A DNA stretch of 64,000 nt, taken from positions 62,001 to 126,000 of the forward strand of contig NZ_RKHX01000003.1 in the NCBI RefSeq assembly GCF_003755175.1, written 5' to 3'. Shown here in pieces: positions 48,900 to 57,201 of the stretch. Position numbers and translations under genes: made by a program. The notes under the pieces are model-generated. The model made no database searches. It had not been told where the DNA came from and saw only the letters and a list, made by a program, of their open reading frames with translations. Positions within the stretch are counted from its first letter, which is position 1. Every line of letters starts with the position of its first letter. The stretch is from Cellulomonas sp. PhB150. GTDB taxonomy: Bacteria > Actinomycetota > Actinomycetes > Actinomycetales > Cellulomonadaceae.

Positions 48900-49856
48900 T
48901 TAGCCGAGGTTCTTGGGAGCGAAGAAGCGGGTGACGAGGCGGGCGATGAGGTTGAGCAGCATGACGATGAGGATCAGCGTCAGGGCTCCGGCCCAGGCCC
49001 GGTCGTAGGCGATGGTCGCGATGCAGTCCGCCTGGTCGGGCGTGCACGGCACGAGGCCCTGCTGGAACTGCCGGTAGACGTACACCGGCAGTGTCATCAT
49101 GCGACCGTCGAAGAGGTTGAAGTTGATCGAGTCGATGACGCCGACCGTGATGAGCAGCGGGGCGGTCTCGCCGATCACGCGGGAGACGGCGATCATCACG
49201 CCGGTCACGATGCCGGCCACGGCGGTGCGGAGCACGACCTTGATGACCACGAGCCAGCGCGGGACGCCCAGGGCGAGCGCTGCCTCGCGCAGCTCGTTCG
49301 GCACGAGCCGCAGCATCTCCTCCGAGGACCGCACGACGACCGGGATCATCAGCACCGAGAGCGCCACCGAGCCGACCACGCCCATCCGGACGCCGGGCCC
49401 GAAGAACACGGCGAACAGCGCGTAGGCGAACAGGCCGGCGACGATGGACGGGATGCCCGTCATGACGTCGACGAAGAACGTGACCGCACGGGCCAGGTGG
49501 CCGCGGCCGTACTCGACCAGGTAGATGGCGGTCAGCAGGCCGATCGGCACCGAGATCAGGGCTGCGAACAGCGTGATCTCCACCGTGCCGACGATCGCGT
49601 GGTAGACGCCGCCGGCGTCCATCCCGCCGAACACGCCGCGCATCGAGTGCGTGAGGAAGTAGACGTTGAAGCGCTCGATGCCGTGCTTGACCACGGTCCA
49701 GGCGACGGACACGAGCGGGATGACAGCGAGGACGAACGCGCCGATGATCAGGCCGCGCATGAGGCGGTCCTTGCGGTGGCGGCGCTTGTCGACCTGCTGG
49801 AGCAGGGTGCGCAGCTCGGCGTTCCCGGCCAGGGCCTCGGGGGCGACGGTGGTCAT
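48900..49856 (-). CDS. pstA: Phosphate ABC transporter permease PstA
   Basis: A 318-residue permease with six spans and the EAA-type loop [14 protein letters not shown]. The start ATG 49856 overlaps the pstC stop by one base (TGATG), and the gene ends 10 bp before the pstB start. Open frame to 50678 is rejected. Partner of PstC in the channel. Confidence 0.95.
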   Translation of the reverse strand: MTTVAPEALAGNAELRTLLQQVDKRRHRKDRLMRGLIIGAFVLAVIPLVSVAWTVVKHGIERFNVYFLTHSMRGVFGGMDAGGVYHAIVGTVEITLFAALISVPIGLLTAIYLVEYGRGHLARAVTFFVDVMTGIPSIVAGLFAYALFAVFFGPGVRMGVVGSVALSVLMIPVVVRSSEEMLRLVPNELREAALALGVPRWLVVIKVVLRTAVAGIVTGVMIAVSRVIGETAPLLITVGVIDSINFNLFDGRMMTLPVYVYRQFQQGLVPCTPDQADCIATIAYDRAWAGALTLILIVMLLNLIARLVTRFFAPKNLG

Positions 49857-50878
49857 CAGTTGGCTCCCGAGAAGTCCTTGCGGCGCGCGACGATCGCGCG
49901 GGCGGCCATGTTGACCAGCAGGGTGATGACGAACAGCGCCAGGCCGGTCGCGATGAGCGTCGAGACGCCCATCGGGTTGGCCTCGGGGAACTGCGCGGCG
50001 ATGTTCGCGGCGATCGACTGCTGCTGGCCGGCCTCGAGGATGCGGAACGAGTAGAGGAAGCCGGGCGACAGGATCATCAGCACGGCCATCGTCTCGCCGA
50101 GCGCGCGGCCCAGGCCGAGCATCGCGGCCGAGATGACACCGGAGCGGCCGAACGGGAGGACCGCGGTGCGGATCATCTCCCAGCGCGTCGCGCCGAGGGC
50201 CAGGGCGGCCTCCTCGTGCAGGCGGGGCGTCTGGAGGAACACCTCGCGGCTGACCGCGGTGATGATCGGCAGGATCATGACGGCCAGGACGATGGCGACG
50301 GTGAGCAGCACGCGCGCCGTCGGCGAGACGGTGCCGGAGAACAGCGGGAACCAGCCGAGGTTCTCGTTGAGCCAGGCCCACACGGGCTGGACGAGGGGCG
50401 AGAGGACCAGGGCGCCCCACAGGCCGTAGACGACCGACGGCACGGCGGCCAGGAGGTCGATCACGTAGCCGAGGCCGTTCGCGAGCCGGCGGGGTGCGTA
50501 GTGCGAGATGAAGAGCGCGATGCCGATGGCGACCGGCACGGCGATCGCCAGTGCGAGTGCCGCAGCGAGGACCGTGCCGAAGATCAGGGGCCCGACGTAG
50601 TCGAGCAGCGAGCTCGAGTTGCGCAGCAGGCCGACCTGCTCGGCCAGCTCGTCGTACGGCGTCGTCAGCGCGGGCCACGCCTTGACGACGAGGAAGAGCG
50701 CGACGGCCGCGAGCAGGACGAGGATGAGGGCGCCGGCACCCGTGGTGAACCAGCGGAACACGCGGCTCGCACCGCGGTCGGTGGCACGGCGGCGGCTCTT
50801 GAGGCGGCGCGCGCTGGTGGGCTCCGGACCGCTGTCAGCGGTCGAGCTCCGAGCCGGCGGGCTCTTGGTGGTGGACAC
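49856..50878 (-). CDS. pstC: Phosphate ABC transporter permease PstC
   Basis: A 340-residue permease with about six spans after a charged N-terminal tail (SARRLKSRRRATDRG). The EAA-type loop is LHEEAALALGATRWEM. It follows pstS after a hairpin and overlaps pstA by one base. Forms the phosphate channel with PstA. Confidence 0.95.
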   Translation of the reverse strand: MSTTKSPPARSSTADSGPEPTSARRLKSRRRATDRGASRVFRWFTTGAGALILVLLAAVALFLVVKAWPALTTPYDELAEQVGLLRNSSSLLDYVGPLIFGTVLAAALALAIAVPVAIGIALFISHYAPRRLANGLGYVIDLLAAVPSVVYGLWGALVLSPLVQPVWAWLNENLGWFPLFSGTVSPTARVLLTVAIVLAVMILPIITAVSREVFLQTPRLHEEAALALGATRWEMIRTAVLPFGRSGVISAAMLGLGRALGETMAVLMILSPGFLYSFRILEAGQQQSIAANIAAQFPEANPMGVSTLIATGLALFVITLLVNMAARAIVARRKDFSGAN

Positions 50879-50917
50879 GATGCTCCTGCGTGAATCAGGG
50901 GGTGGGGGGGACGGCCG

Positions 50918-50961
50918 CCGGTGGTCGGCCCGGGTCCCCCCCGGGACGGGCCGACCACCGG
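50918..50961 (-). terminator. Hairpin between pstS and pstC (attenuator or partial terminator)
   Basis: A perfect 15-bp stem (50918-50932 with 50947-50961) and 14-nt loop, directly after the pstS stop. Such intercistronic stems often let pstS, the abundant binding protein, be expressed above the permease genes. Confidence 0.7.
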
Positions 50962-50973
50962 CTGATGAAGCGG

Positions 50974-52089
50974 TCAGGCGCCTGCGATGGCGTCGACCGC
51001 GGTCTTCGCGTCAGCGGCGAGCTTCTCCGGCAGCGGAGCAGAGCCGGCGGCCGACTGCGCGGCAGACTGGCCCTCGGCGCTGACGATGTAGCCGAGCAGG
51101 CCCTTGACCAGGTTCGCCTTGGCGTCGTCGGCGTAGGTGCTGCACGCGACGGCGTAGGAGACCAGGATCAGCGGGTAGGCGCCCGCGACGGTCGTGGTGC
51201 GGTCGACCTTCACGACGACGTCGTTCGCACCGCGCTCCTCGTCACGCGGCGAGGCGTCCACCGCGATGGCGGCGGCCTCGGCCGTCGGGCCGACGAACGC
51301 GTCGCCGACCTTGATGCTGACCTTGCCGAGCGTCCCGGCGGCCGACTCGTCGGCGTAGCCGATCGTGCCCTGGCCACCCTGCACGGCCTGGATCAGGCCC
51401 GACGTGCCGGTGCCCGACTCGCCACCCTGCAGCGGCCAGTCGTCAGCACCCTCGGCGGTCCAGGCGCCGTTGGCGGCCTTGTTGAGGTAGTCGGTGAAGT
51501 TCTTCGTGGTGCCCGAGCCGTCCTGGCGGTGGACCGGGGTGATCGCGGTCGACGGGAGCTTCGCGTCGGGGTTGTCGGCCTTGATGGCCGCGTCGTCCCA
51601 GGTCTTGACCTTGCCCGCGAAGATGTTCGCGATGGTCTCGGCCGAGAGGTTGAGCGAGGTGACGCCGTCCAGGTTGAACACGACCGCGATCGGGCTCACG
51701 TAGACGGGGATGTCGATGGCGTCGCTCTTGCACGTCTCCTTGGCCGACGTCAGCTCCTCCGGCTTGAGTGCCGAGTCGGAACCGGCCCAGTCCGCGCCAC
51801 CCTCGATGAACTGGGTGCGGCCGGCGGAGGAGCCCGCGGGGTCGTAGTTGACGGTCACGTCGGGGTTGGCCGTCTGGAAGCCGGCGCGCCAGGCGTCCAT
51901 GGCCTTCTCCTGCGCGGAGGAGCCGACGCCGTTGAGCTCGCCGCTCATGGCACCCGCCATGTCGGTCGAGCCACCGCTCGCGCTGGGGGCGTCTCCGACC
52001 GGGTCGTCCGATCCGCACGCCGTCAGCGAGAGGGCGAGCACACCGGCAAGGGCGACCGCACCGACGCGGCTGGGAAGGGAGAGCTTCAC
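50974..52089 (-). CDS. pstS: Phosphate ABC transporter substrate-binding lipoprotein PstS
   Basis: A 371-residue lipoprotein: signal peptide ending LSLTACGS (lipobox LTAC), then the PstS fold with VNYDPAGSSAGRTQFIEG, ADWAGSDSALKPEE, PVHRQDGSGTTKNFTDYLN and the phosphate-contact loop GTIGYADES. GTG 52089 is the likely start; ATG 52113 is possible. A PHO-box-like repeat lies about 95-110 bp upstream. Operon pstSCAB. Confidence 0.96.
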   Translation of the reverse strand: MKLSLPSRVGAVALAGVLALSLTACGSDDPVGDAPSASGGSTDMAGAMSGELNGVGSSAQEKAMDAWRAGFQTANPDVTVNYDPAGSSAGRTQFIEGGADWAGSDSALKPEELTSAKETCKSDAIDIPVYVSPIAVVFNLDGVTSLNLSAETIANIFAGKVKTWDDAAIKADNPDAKLPSTAITPVHRQDGSGTTKNFTDYLNKAANGAWTAEGADDWPLQGGESGTGTSGLIQAVQGGQGTIGYADESAAGTLGKVSIKVGDAFVGPTAEAAAIAVDASPRDEERGANDVVVKVDRTTTVAGAYPLILVSYAVACSTYADDAKANLVKGLLGYIVSAEGQSAAQSAAGSAPLPEKLAADAKTAVDAIAGA

Positions 52090-52180
52090 TGTGAGATTCC
52101 GTCCTGTCGTCATCTGTGCGCACTGGGGATCGTGCGCAACGAGAAGGACGCTAGGAAGCGGATGTGACCAGCCGGTCGGT

Positions 52181-52202
52181 GCAAGTTGAACCCCGGGTGA
52201 AC
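52181..52202 (-). promoter_or_regulatory. PHO box upstream of pstS
   Basis: Two direct 11-bp units on the minus strand, GTTCACCCGGG and GTTCAACTTGC, matching the actinobacterial PhoP/RegX3-type repeat. Position fits activation of pstSCAB. Confidence 0.75.
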
Positions 52203-52262
52203 GCTGGCCGACAGTTGCGCACGCGTCCAGGTCGGGCCACCGCCCCGCTGGATACATCAGAA

Positions 52263-52318
52263 CGCCGAATCCGCATGATCTCGGGGGTTTGAATCCCCGA
52301 GATCATGCGGAATCGGCG
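52263..52318. terminator. 24-bp inverted repeat after regX3
   Basis: Left arm 52263-52286 and right arm 52295-52318 pair with one mismatch around an 8-nt loop. It lies just downstream of regX3 and upstream of the pstS promoter, so terminating regX3 transcription before pstS is the plain reading; an imperfect dyad this long can also be a repeat-family element. Confidence 0.7.
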
Positions 52319-52348
52319 AGATGACGAGCGTGGTCGCTGCGCTCCGGG

Positions 52349-53071
52349 TCAGCCCTCGGGGGTGAGCTTGTAGCCGAGGCCGCGGACCGTGACCAGCAGG
52401 GTCGGGTTGGCCGGGTCGGGCTCGACCTTCGCCCGGACGCGCTTGACGTGGACGTCGAGCGTCTTGGTGTCCCCGACGTAGTCGGAGCCCCAGATCCGGT
52501 CGATGAGCTGCCCGCGGGTCAGCACCCGGCCCGCGTTGCGCAGCAGGAGCTCGAGCAGCTCGAACTCCTTGAGGGGGAACGAGACCAGCTGGTCGTGCAC
52601 GCGCACGGTGTGCCGCTCCACGTCCATCCGGATCGGCCCGGCGACGAGCAGGTCGTCGTCCTCGTCGTCGACCTCGGGGACCTCTCCCCCGCCGGGCGCG
52701 ACGACCGCGACGGCCCGCCGGCGCAGCACGGCGCGCACGCGGGCCAGCAGCTCGCGCGACGAGTACGGCTTGGTGATGTAGTCGTCGGCGCCCAGCTCCA
52801 GGCCGACCACCTTGTCGATCTCGTCGTCCTTGGCCGTGAGCATGATGACCGGCACGTCGGACGTGAGCCGGATCGTGCGGCACACCTCGGTGCCGGACAG
52901 GCCGGGCAGCATGAGGTCCAGCAGGACCAGGTCCACACCGCCCTCGTGGAAGCGGTCCAGGGCGTCGGGGCCGGTGGCGGCCTCGACGACCTCGAACCCC
53001 TCCCGCTCGAGCTGGTAGGTCAGGGGGTCGCGGTAGGACTCCTCGTCCTCGACCACGAGGATCCGCGTCAT
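52349..53071 (-). CDS. regX3: Phosphate response regulator RegX3/PhoB-type (OmpR family)
   Basis: A 240-residue regulator: receiver TRILVVEDEESYRDPL, phospho-Asp in VLLDLMLPGLSG (about residue 52), Lys in YITKPYSSREL, and a winged-helix DNA-binding domain (FPLKEFELLELLLRNAGRVLTRGQLIDRIWG...VDVHVKRVRAK-type end). ATG 53071 overlaps the kinase stop by 4 nt. Binds GTTCAC-type repeats, several of which occur near this cluster. Confidence 0.94.
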   Translation of the reverse strand: MTRILVVEDEESYRDPLTYQLEREGFEVVEAATGPDALDRFHEGGVDLVLLDLMLPGLSGTEVCRTIRLTSDVPVIMLTAKDDEIDKVVGLELGADDYITKPYSSRELLARVRAVLRRRAVAVVAPGGGEVPEVDDEDDDLLVAGPIRMDVERHTVRVHDQLVSFPLKEFELLELLLRNAGRVLTRGQLIDRIWGSDYVGDTKTLDVHVKRVRAKVEPDPANPTLLVTVRGLGYKLTPEG

Positions 53072-54252
53072 GACGCGCTCCTGTGCACGTGAGCTCCTTC
53101 GTCGGGTGCAGCGTCGGGTACAGCAGGGGCAGCCGCGCGGGGGAGGCGCAGCGTGAAGGTGGAACCGCGGCCGGGTTGCGACCAGACGGTCACGTCGCCG
53201 CCGTGGTCGGCCGCGACGTGCTTGACGATGGACAGGCCGAGACCGGTCCCGCCGGTCGCGCGCGAGCGCGCCGGGTCGACGCGGTAGAAGCGCTCGAAGA
53301 CGCGCTCCTGGTCGGTCTGCGAGATGCCGATGCCCTCGTCGACCACGGCGATCTCGACGATGTCGTCCTGCAGCCGGACGCCGACGCCGACGTGCGACGC
53401 CTCGCCCGAGTAGGCCACGGCGTTGTCGACGAGGTTGCGCACCGCGGTCACGAGCAGGTCGTGCTGGCCGAACACCTGGACGCCGTGCTGGCCGCCCACG
53501 CTCAGGCGCACGCGCTTGCCGTCGGCGGTGGTCCGGGCGCGGTCGACGGCCTCCTGCACCACCTGGTCGACCTCGACGGTCGCGAGCTCGGTGAGTGCGC
53601 CGGCCACCTGCAGCCGGGACAGCTCGATGATCTCGTGCACGAGCGCGGAGAGCCGGACCGCCTCGGTCTGCATGCGTCCGGCGAACCGGCGCACCGCCTC
53701 GGGGTCGTCGGCCGCGTCCTGCACGGTCTCGGCCAGCAGCGTCAGCGCGCCGACCGGGGTCTTGAGCTCGTGGGAGATGTTGACGACGAAGTCGCGGCGG
53801 ATCGCCTCGAGCCGCTTGGCCTGGGTCTGGTCCTCGGCGAGCACGACGAGGTGGTCGGGCGTGACCTGGGCGACGCGGACCTGCATGAGCAGCGTGCCGG
53901 CGCCGAGCGGGCCGCGAGGGACCTCGAGCTCCTCGTCGCGGATCACGCCGTCGCGCCGGACCCCGGCGATGAGCTCGCGGATCGCGGGCGGGACCACGGC
54001 GCCGTCGCGGACCAGGCCGAGCGCGTAGGCGGGCGCGCTCGCGCGGACCACCCGCTCGTCCTCGTCGAGCACCACCGCTGCGGACCGCAGCACGGCCAGC
54101 ATGCGCACGAGCCCGTCGTCGAGCTCGCGGGCCGGGGCCTGGGGAACGCTGTGCAGCTCGCGCTGGCTCAGCCAGTACGCGGCGACGGCGAAGGCGCCGA
54201 CGAGGATGCCGAGGCACCCCGCGACGATGAGCTGCCAGCCCTGCGCGTCCAC
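53068..54252 (-). CDS. senX3: Phosphate sensor histidine kinase SenX3/PhoR-type
   Basis: A 394-residue kinase: one or two N-terminal spans (IVAGCLGILVGAFAVAAYWL), PAS-like region (RSAAVVLDEDERVVRASAPAYALGL), HisKA with phospho-His in FVVNISHELKTPVGAL, and ATPase with NLVDNAVAYS, VVDEGIGIS and GGTGLGLSIVKHV. The open frame runs to 54291, but that extension crosses a 17-bp hairpin, so GTG 54252 is preferred. Overlaps regX3 by 4 nt. Receives the phosphate state from the Pst/PhoU system. Confidence 0.9.
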   Translation of the reverse strand: MDAQGWQLIVAGCLGILVGAFAVAAYWLSQRELHSVPQAPARELDDGLVRMLAVLRSAAVVLDEDERVVRASAPAYALGLVRDGAVVPPAIRELIAGVRRDGVIRDEELEVPRGPLGAGTLLMQVRVAQVTPDHLVVLAEDQTQAKRLEAIRRDFVVNISHELKTPVGALTLLAETVQDAADDPEAVRRFAGRMQTEAVRLSALVHEIIELSRLQVAGALTELATVEVDQVVQEAVDRARTTADGKRVRLSVGGQHGVQVFGQHDLLVTAVRNLVDNAVAYSGEASHVGVGVRLQDDIVEIAVVDEGIGISQTDQERVFERFYRVDPARSRATGGTGLGLSIVKHVAADHGGDVTVWSQPGRGSTFTLRLPRAAAPAVPDAAPDEGAHVHRSAS

Positions 54253-54271
54253 GAGCCCAACCCTAGAGCGC

Positions 54272-54307
54272 ACGTGAGGCCCGATCCGCACGGATCGGGC
54301 CTCACGT
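54272..54307. terminator. 17-bp hairpin upstream of senX3
   Basis: A perfect 17-bp stem (54272-54288 with 54291-54307) with a 2-nt loop. It would terminate the small-gene operon coming from 54729, or sit in the senX3 leader, since a PHO-box-like repeat lies just upstream of it. Confidence 0.75.
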
Positions 54308-54326
54308 CGGCCACCCGCCGACGAGC

Positions 54327-54348
54327 ATTCACCGGCAGTTCACCCGGG
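54327..54348 (+). promoter_or_regulatory. PHO box upstream of senX3-regX3
   Basis: Direct 11-bp units ATTCACCGGCA and GTTCACCCGGG, about 75 bp upstream of the senX3 start and in the opposite orientation to the gene. Suggests autoregulation; confidence limited by the orientation and the hairpin in between. Confidence 0.6.
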
Positions 54349-54366
54349 CGGGCGGAACCGGCGTCG

Positions 54367-54729
54367 TCAGCTGAGGATCTTCGCCTTCGCCGCGGCGAAC
54401 TCCGCGTCGTCGAGGATCCCCTGGGCGTGCAGCTGGCCGAGCTGCGTGAGCTTGGCCATGAGGTCGTCCTGCGCGGGAGCGGCGGCGGGCGCGACCGCAG
54501 CCGGCGCGGCGTACGCGGCCTGCTCCGCGGCGGCCTGGCGGGCCGCCTCCTGCATCGCGAGCTGCTGCTGCTGCGCCTCCCAGGCCTGCTGCTCGGCCGA
54601 GGCCTGCTGCTTGCCGGCCTGGCGGCGGTTCATCGCACCGGTCGTGGCGTTCACGGTGCCGGCGACGACGGCGGTGCGCGCGGCGAGCCCGATCAGGCCG
54701 GGTCGTCCCATCCTGCGCATGGGGGGCAT
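54367..54729 (-). CDS. SHOCT-domain small protein
   Basis: A 120-residue protein: hydrophobic N-terminal stretch (PGLIGLAARTAVVAGTVNAT), a Gln/Ala-rich central helix (KQQASAEQQAWEAQQQQLAMQEAARQ region), and a C-terminal SHOCT motif (LTQLGQLHAQGILDDAEFAAAKAKIL). SHOCT is an oligomerisation module of unclear role. Start ATG 54729, 10 bp after the DUF6325 gene. Same strand as DUF6325 and DUF7144 genes; likely one operon. Confidence 0.82.
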   Translation of the reverse strand: MPPMRRMGRPGLIGLAARTAVVAGTVNATTGAMNRRQAGKQQASAEQQAWEAQQQQLAMQEAARQAAAEQAAYAAPAAVAPAAAPAQDDLMAKLTQLGQLHAQGILDDAEFAAAKAKILS

Positions 54730-54739
54730 GGTGATCTCC

Positions 54740-55180
54740 TCAGTTCTCGGGGTTGGCGTCGAGCTCAGCGAGCTCGGCGACGGAGGCGACGACCTCGGCG
54801 GGGATCCGCTCGGAGGCCACGAGCACGCCACCGCTCGCACGGATGGCGTCGGCGATCCCGACCGACCACAGGTGCTCGATGACGAGGATCAGGGCGGACG
54901 AGCCGATCTCGAGGTCGCCCGCGATCGCGTCGATGTCCTCCTCGCCCGCGAGGCCCGTGCCCTCGAGCTCGGTCTCGATGAACTCGAGCTCACCGCCCAG
55001 GTCGTCCAGCTCGATGATGTCGAGGGTCTCGGCGTCGGGATGGCGCACCACGACGAGGTCGACGATGCGGACCTGCTCCGTGGCGACGAGGAGGGCGACC
55101 TGCGCCTTGACCTCGTCCGGGATGCGATCGTGCGGGAACGCGAGCGCGATGAGCTCGACCGGACCGAATGACGGTGCCAC
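54740..55180 (-). CDS. DUF6325 family protein
   Basis: A 146-residue acidic protein with the DUF6325 layout: FGPVELIALAFPHDR, EQVRIVDLVVVRHP, a middle acidic stretch (LDDLGGELEFIETELEGTG) and EIGSSALILVIEHLWSVGIADAIRASGGVLVASERIP. Often found with SHOCT proteins. Function unknown. Confidence 0.8.
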   Translation of the reverse strand: MAPSFGPVELIALAFPHDRIPDEVKAQVALLVATEQVRIVDLVVVRHPDAETLDIIELDDLGGELEFIETELEGTGLAGEEDIDAIAGDLEIGSSALILVIEHLWSVGIADAIRASGGVLVASERIPAEVVASVAELAELDANPEN

Positions 55181-55220
55181 TTCTACTCTCCTCGGTAGGG
55201 GATGAAACCTTGGGGATGCG

Positions 55221-55625
55221 TCAGGCCGCTGCGCGCTCGGCCTCGTCGCCGTGCACGATCAGCGCCCACAGGATGACCAGGTCGAGGGCGATGACGACGA
55301 TCGACCACCACGGTGTCACAGGCAGGGACACGAACTGCGCGAGAAGGTTGAGGACGACCAGCACGACCGCGGTCGCGCGCACCCACGGCGCCCCGCCGAA
55401 CAGCACGAACCCGACGAGGGTGATGATCGCGCCCAGGATCAGGTGCACCCACCCCCACGTCGAGACGTCGATGATCGCCAGGCCCGAGTTGGTCCACGCC
55501 AGGACCTTCTCCGAGCTGAAGATCGCGACGAGCCCCGCGACGACGTTGAAGAGGCCGACCGTGATGAGGGCGAAGGCAGCGAACCACACCCACCCGACCC
55601 AGGCAGTGACCTTGTTCGTGGGCAT
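55221..55625 (-). CDS. DUF7144-like four-span membrane protein
   Basis: A 134-residue protein with four spans (GWVWFAAFALITVGLFNVVAG; GWVHLILGAIITLVGFVLF; ATAVVLVVLNLLAQFVSL; SIVVIALDLVILWALIV), typical of the DUF7144 family, function unknown. ATG 55625 follows GGGAGG. First gene of the DUF7144-DUF6325-SHOCT set, divergent from phoU across a PHO box. Confidence 0.78.
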   Translation of the reverse strand: MPTNKVTAWVGWVWFAAFALITVGLFNVVAGLVAIFSSEKVLAWTNSGLAIIDVSTWGWVHLILGAIITLVGFVLFGGAPWVRATAVVLVVLNLLAQFVSLPVTPWWSIVVIALDLVILWALIVHGDEAERAAA

Positions 55626-55753
55626 CGAGCGACCTCCCTGTTGAACCTGCTCCGACGTCTGACCTGCGCGATGATGGTCAGTCTGCACCTTTCGCCCCGA
55701 CCGTGGGGAGCGTTGGCGCAGATCAGCGCCTGCACATCCAACTGCCGCCGCGC

Positions 55754-55786
55754 GTTCACCTGGCAGCGCCCAACCGTTCACCTGCC
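55754..55786 (+). promoter_or_regulatory. PHO box upstream of phoU
   Basis: GTTCACCTGGC (55754) and GTTCACCTGCC (55776), exactly two 11-bp periods apart with a degenerate middle unit, 50-80 bp before the phoU ATG. It could also serve the divergent DUF7144 gene. Confidence 0.75.
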
Positions 55787-55834
55787 GGTGCGAGCCTGAC
55801 CATCGCCATCCGGCACCAGCACGAGAGGGATCCA

Positions 55835-56500
55835 ATGCGGGACATCTTCGAGGCCGAGCTCACCCAGCTCGGCGAGGACCTCGCGGCCATGAGCCGCCTG
55901 GTCGAGCACGCCATCACGAACGCGGGCATCGCGCTCCTGACCGCCGACCTCGCACTGGCCGAGTCCGTGATCGTGGACGACGCCGCGATCGACGCCATCG
56001 AGGCAGACATCGACGAGCGCTGCGTGCAGCTGCTCGCGCAGCAGGCCCCCGTGGCGACCGACCTGCGCGTCGTCGTCACGTCGCTGCGCATCAGCGCCTC
56101 GCTCGAGCGGATGGGCGACCTCGCCCGCCACGTCGCCCAGGTGGCGCGCGGCCGCTACCCGCGCCAGGCCGTCCCCCAGAGCATGTCGGGCACGTTCGCC
56201 GAGATGCACGACGCGGCCGTCCGGGTCGCGCGTCGCACGTCGACCCTGCTGACCAACCGCGAGCTCGCGCTCGCGGAGAGCATCGAGACGGACGACGACC
56301 TGCTCGACGAGCTGCACGAGGACACCTTCACCGCCCTCCTGGGCGGCTCGTGGGCCGGCAACCCGCAGGAGACGATCGATGTCACCCTGCTCGGCCGCTA
56401 CTACGAGCGCTTCGGCGACCACGCGGTGTCCGTCGCCAAGCGCGTCGTGTACCTGGTCACCGGCGTCAACGCCGACGAGCTGGACCGCTCGGTCTCCTGA
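55835..56500 (+). CDS. phoU: Phosphate-transport regulator PhoU
   Basis: A 221-residue all-helical protein with two PhoU repeats: MRDIFEAELTQLGEDLAAMSRLVEHAI, LASLERMGDLARHVA-type metal-site helix (SASLERMGDLARHV) and second-half LLGRYYERFGDHAVSVAKRVVYLVTG. It dampens SenX3 signalling through the Pst transporter. ATG 55835 follows GAGAGG. Separated from the pst operon and in the opposite orientation. Confidence 0.96.
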   Translation: MRDIFEAELTQLGEDLAAMSRLVEHAITNAGIALLTADLALAESVIVDDAAIDAIEADIDERCVQLLAQQAPVATDLRVVVTSLRISASLERMGDLARHVAQVARGRYPRQAVPQSMSGTFAEMHDAAVRVARRTSTLLTNRELALAESIETDDDLLDELHEDTFTALLGGSWAGNPQETIDVTLLGRYYERFGDHAVSVAKRVVYLVTGVNADELDRSVS

Positions 56501-56531
56501 GCCCCGCGGACGCGGCGTACGGTCGGGTCGC

Positions 56532-56714
56532 ATGAGCGATCCCGCCGTCCGCCAGCTCCGCGTGGTCCTGACCGTCGCCGACGGCACCACCCGGCGGCTC
56601 GAGGCGGCCGGAACCGTCGTCGTCGCGCCGCCCGTCCGCACCCCGTGGGACTCGCTCAACTCGCGCCTCGCCGGACCGGAAGGTGTCGCTGTCACGCTCC
56701 TCGAGGAGCACTGA
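56532..56714 (+). CDS. Small hypothetical protein (60 aa)
   Basis: A 60-residue ORF (MSDPAVRQLRVVLTVADG...VAVTLLEEH), 31 bp after phoU on the same strand. Soluble, beta-prone, no domain recognised. Start ATG. Clean codon use supports it; only conservation would prove it. Confidence 0.5.
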   Translation: MSDPAVRQLRVVLTVADGTTRRLEAAGTVVVAPPVRTPWDSLNSRLAGPEGVAVTLLEEH

Positions 56715-56762
56715 CCGGACGATCCCGGCACCCGCACGTCCCGAACCTGCTTGACTCCCGGC

Positions 56763-57140
56763 ATGACCACCGCCACCGCACCGCTGGAGCAGAGGTCCGG
56801 CCGACGGGCGTCGATCGGCACGATCGTCGGCGCCCTCGTCGTCAGTGCGGGACTGGGCTGGATGTGGTGGGGCTACTTCGGCCATCCGCCCTGCCTCGCT
56901 GACCCCACGTTCACCACGGACGGCGTCGACATCACGCCCAGCTGTGGCGGACCGGAGCTCGACGACGCGGCAGTCTCGTTGCCGCTGCTCCTGATCCTGG
57001 TGGCGGTTGGCGTGGTCGTGGCCCTGGGCGCCCGCCGGTATACCCCCCGGGCGCGATGGAGCGCTCGCGCGGGGCTCGCCGTCCTCGCCGTCGCGTCCGT
57101 GCTCGCGGTCGCGTGGTGGCCGCGGGACACCTACCTCTGA
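56763..57140 (+). CDS. Small two- to three-span membrane protein (125 aa)
   Basis: A 125-residue protein: span at about 17-35 (GTIVGALVVSAGLGWMWWGYF), an extracytoplasmic loop with two cysteines (PPCLADP, PSCGGPELD), span at about 70-90 (LPLLLILVAVGVVVALGA), and a last one (AGLAVLAVASVLAVAWW). Function unknown. ATG 56763; an upstream GTG-type start at 56751 is possible. Confidence 0.6.
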   Translation: MTTATAPLEQRSGRRASIGTIVGALVVSAGLGWMWWGYFGHPPCLADPTFTTDGVDITPSCGGPELDDAAVSLPLLLILVAVGVVVALGARRYTPRARWSARAGLAVLAVASVLAVAWWPRDTYL

Positions 57141-57154
57141 GGCGCGGACGACGA

Positions 57155-57189
57155 CGCCCCGGCCACCCTGGGACAGGGCGACCGGGGCG
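57155..57189. terminator. Bidirectional terminator between the membrane-protein gene and gpmA
   Basis: An 8-bp CG-only outer stem (57155-57162 with 57182-57189) plus a further inner CCCTG/CAGGG pairing, between convergent stops. Confidence 0.6.
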
Positions 57190-57201
57190 TGCGCGAGAAG
57201 G

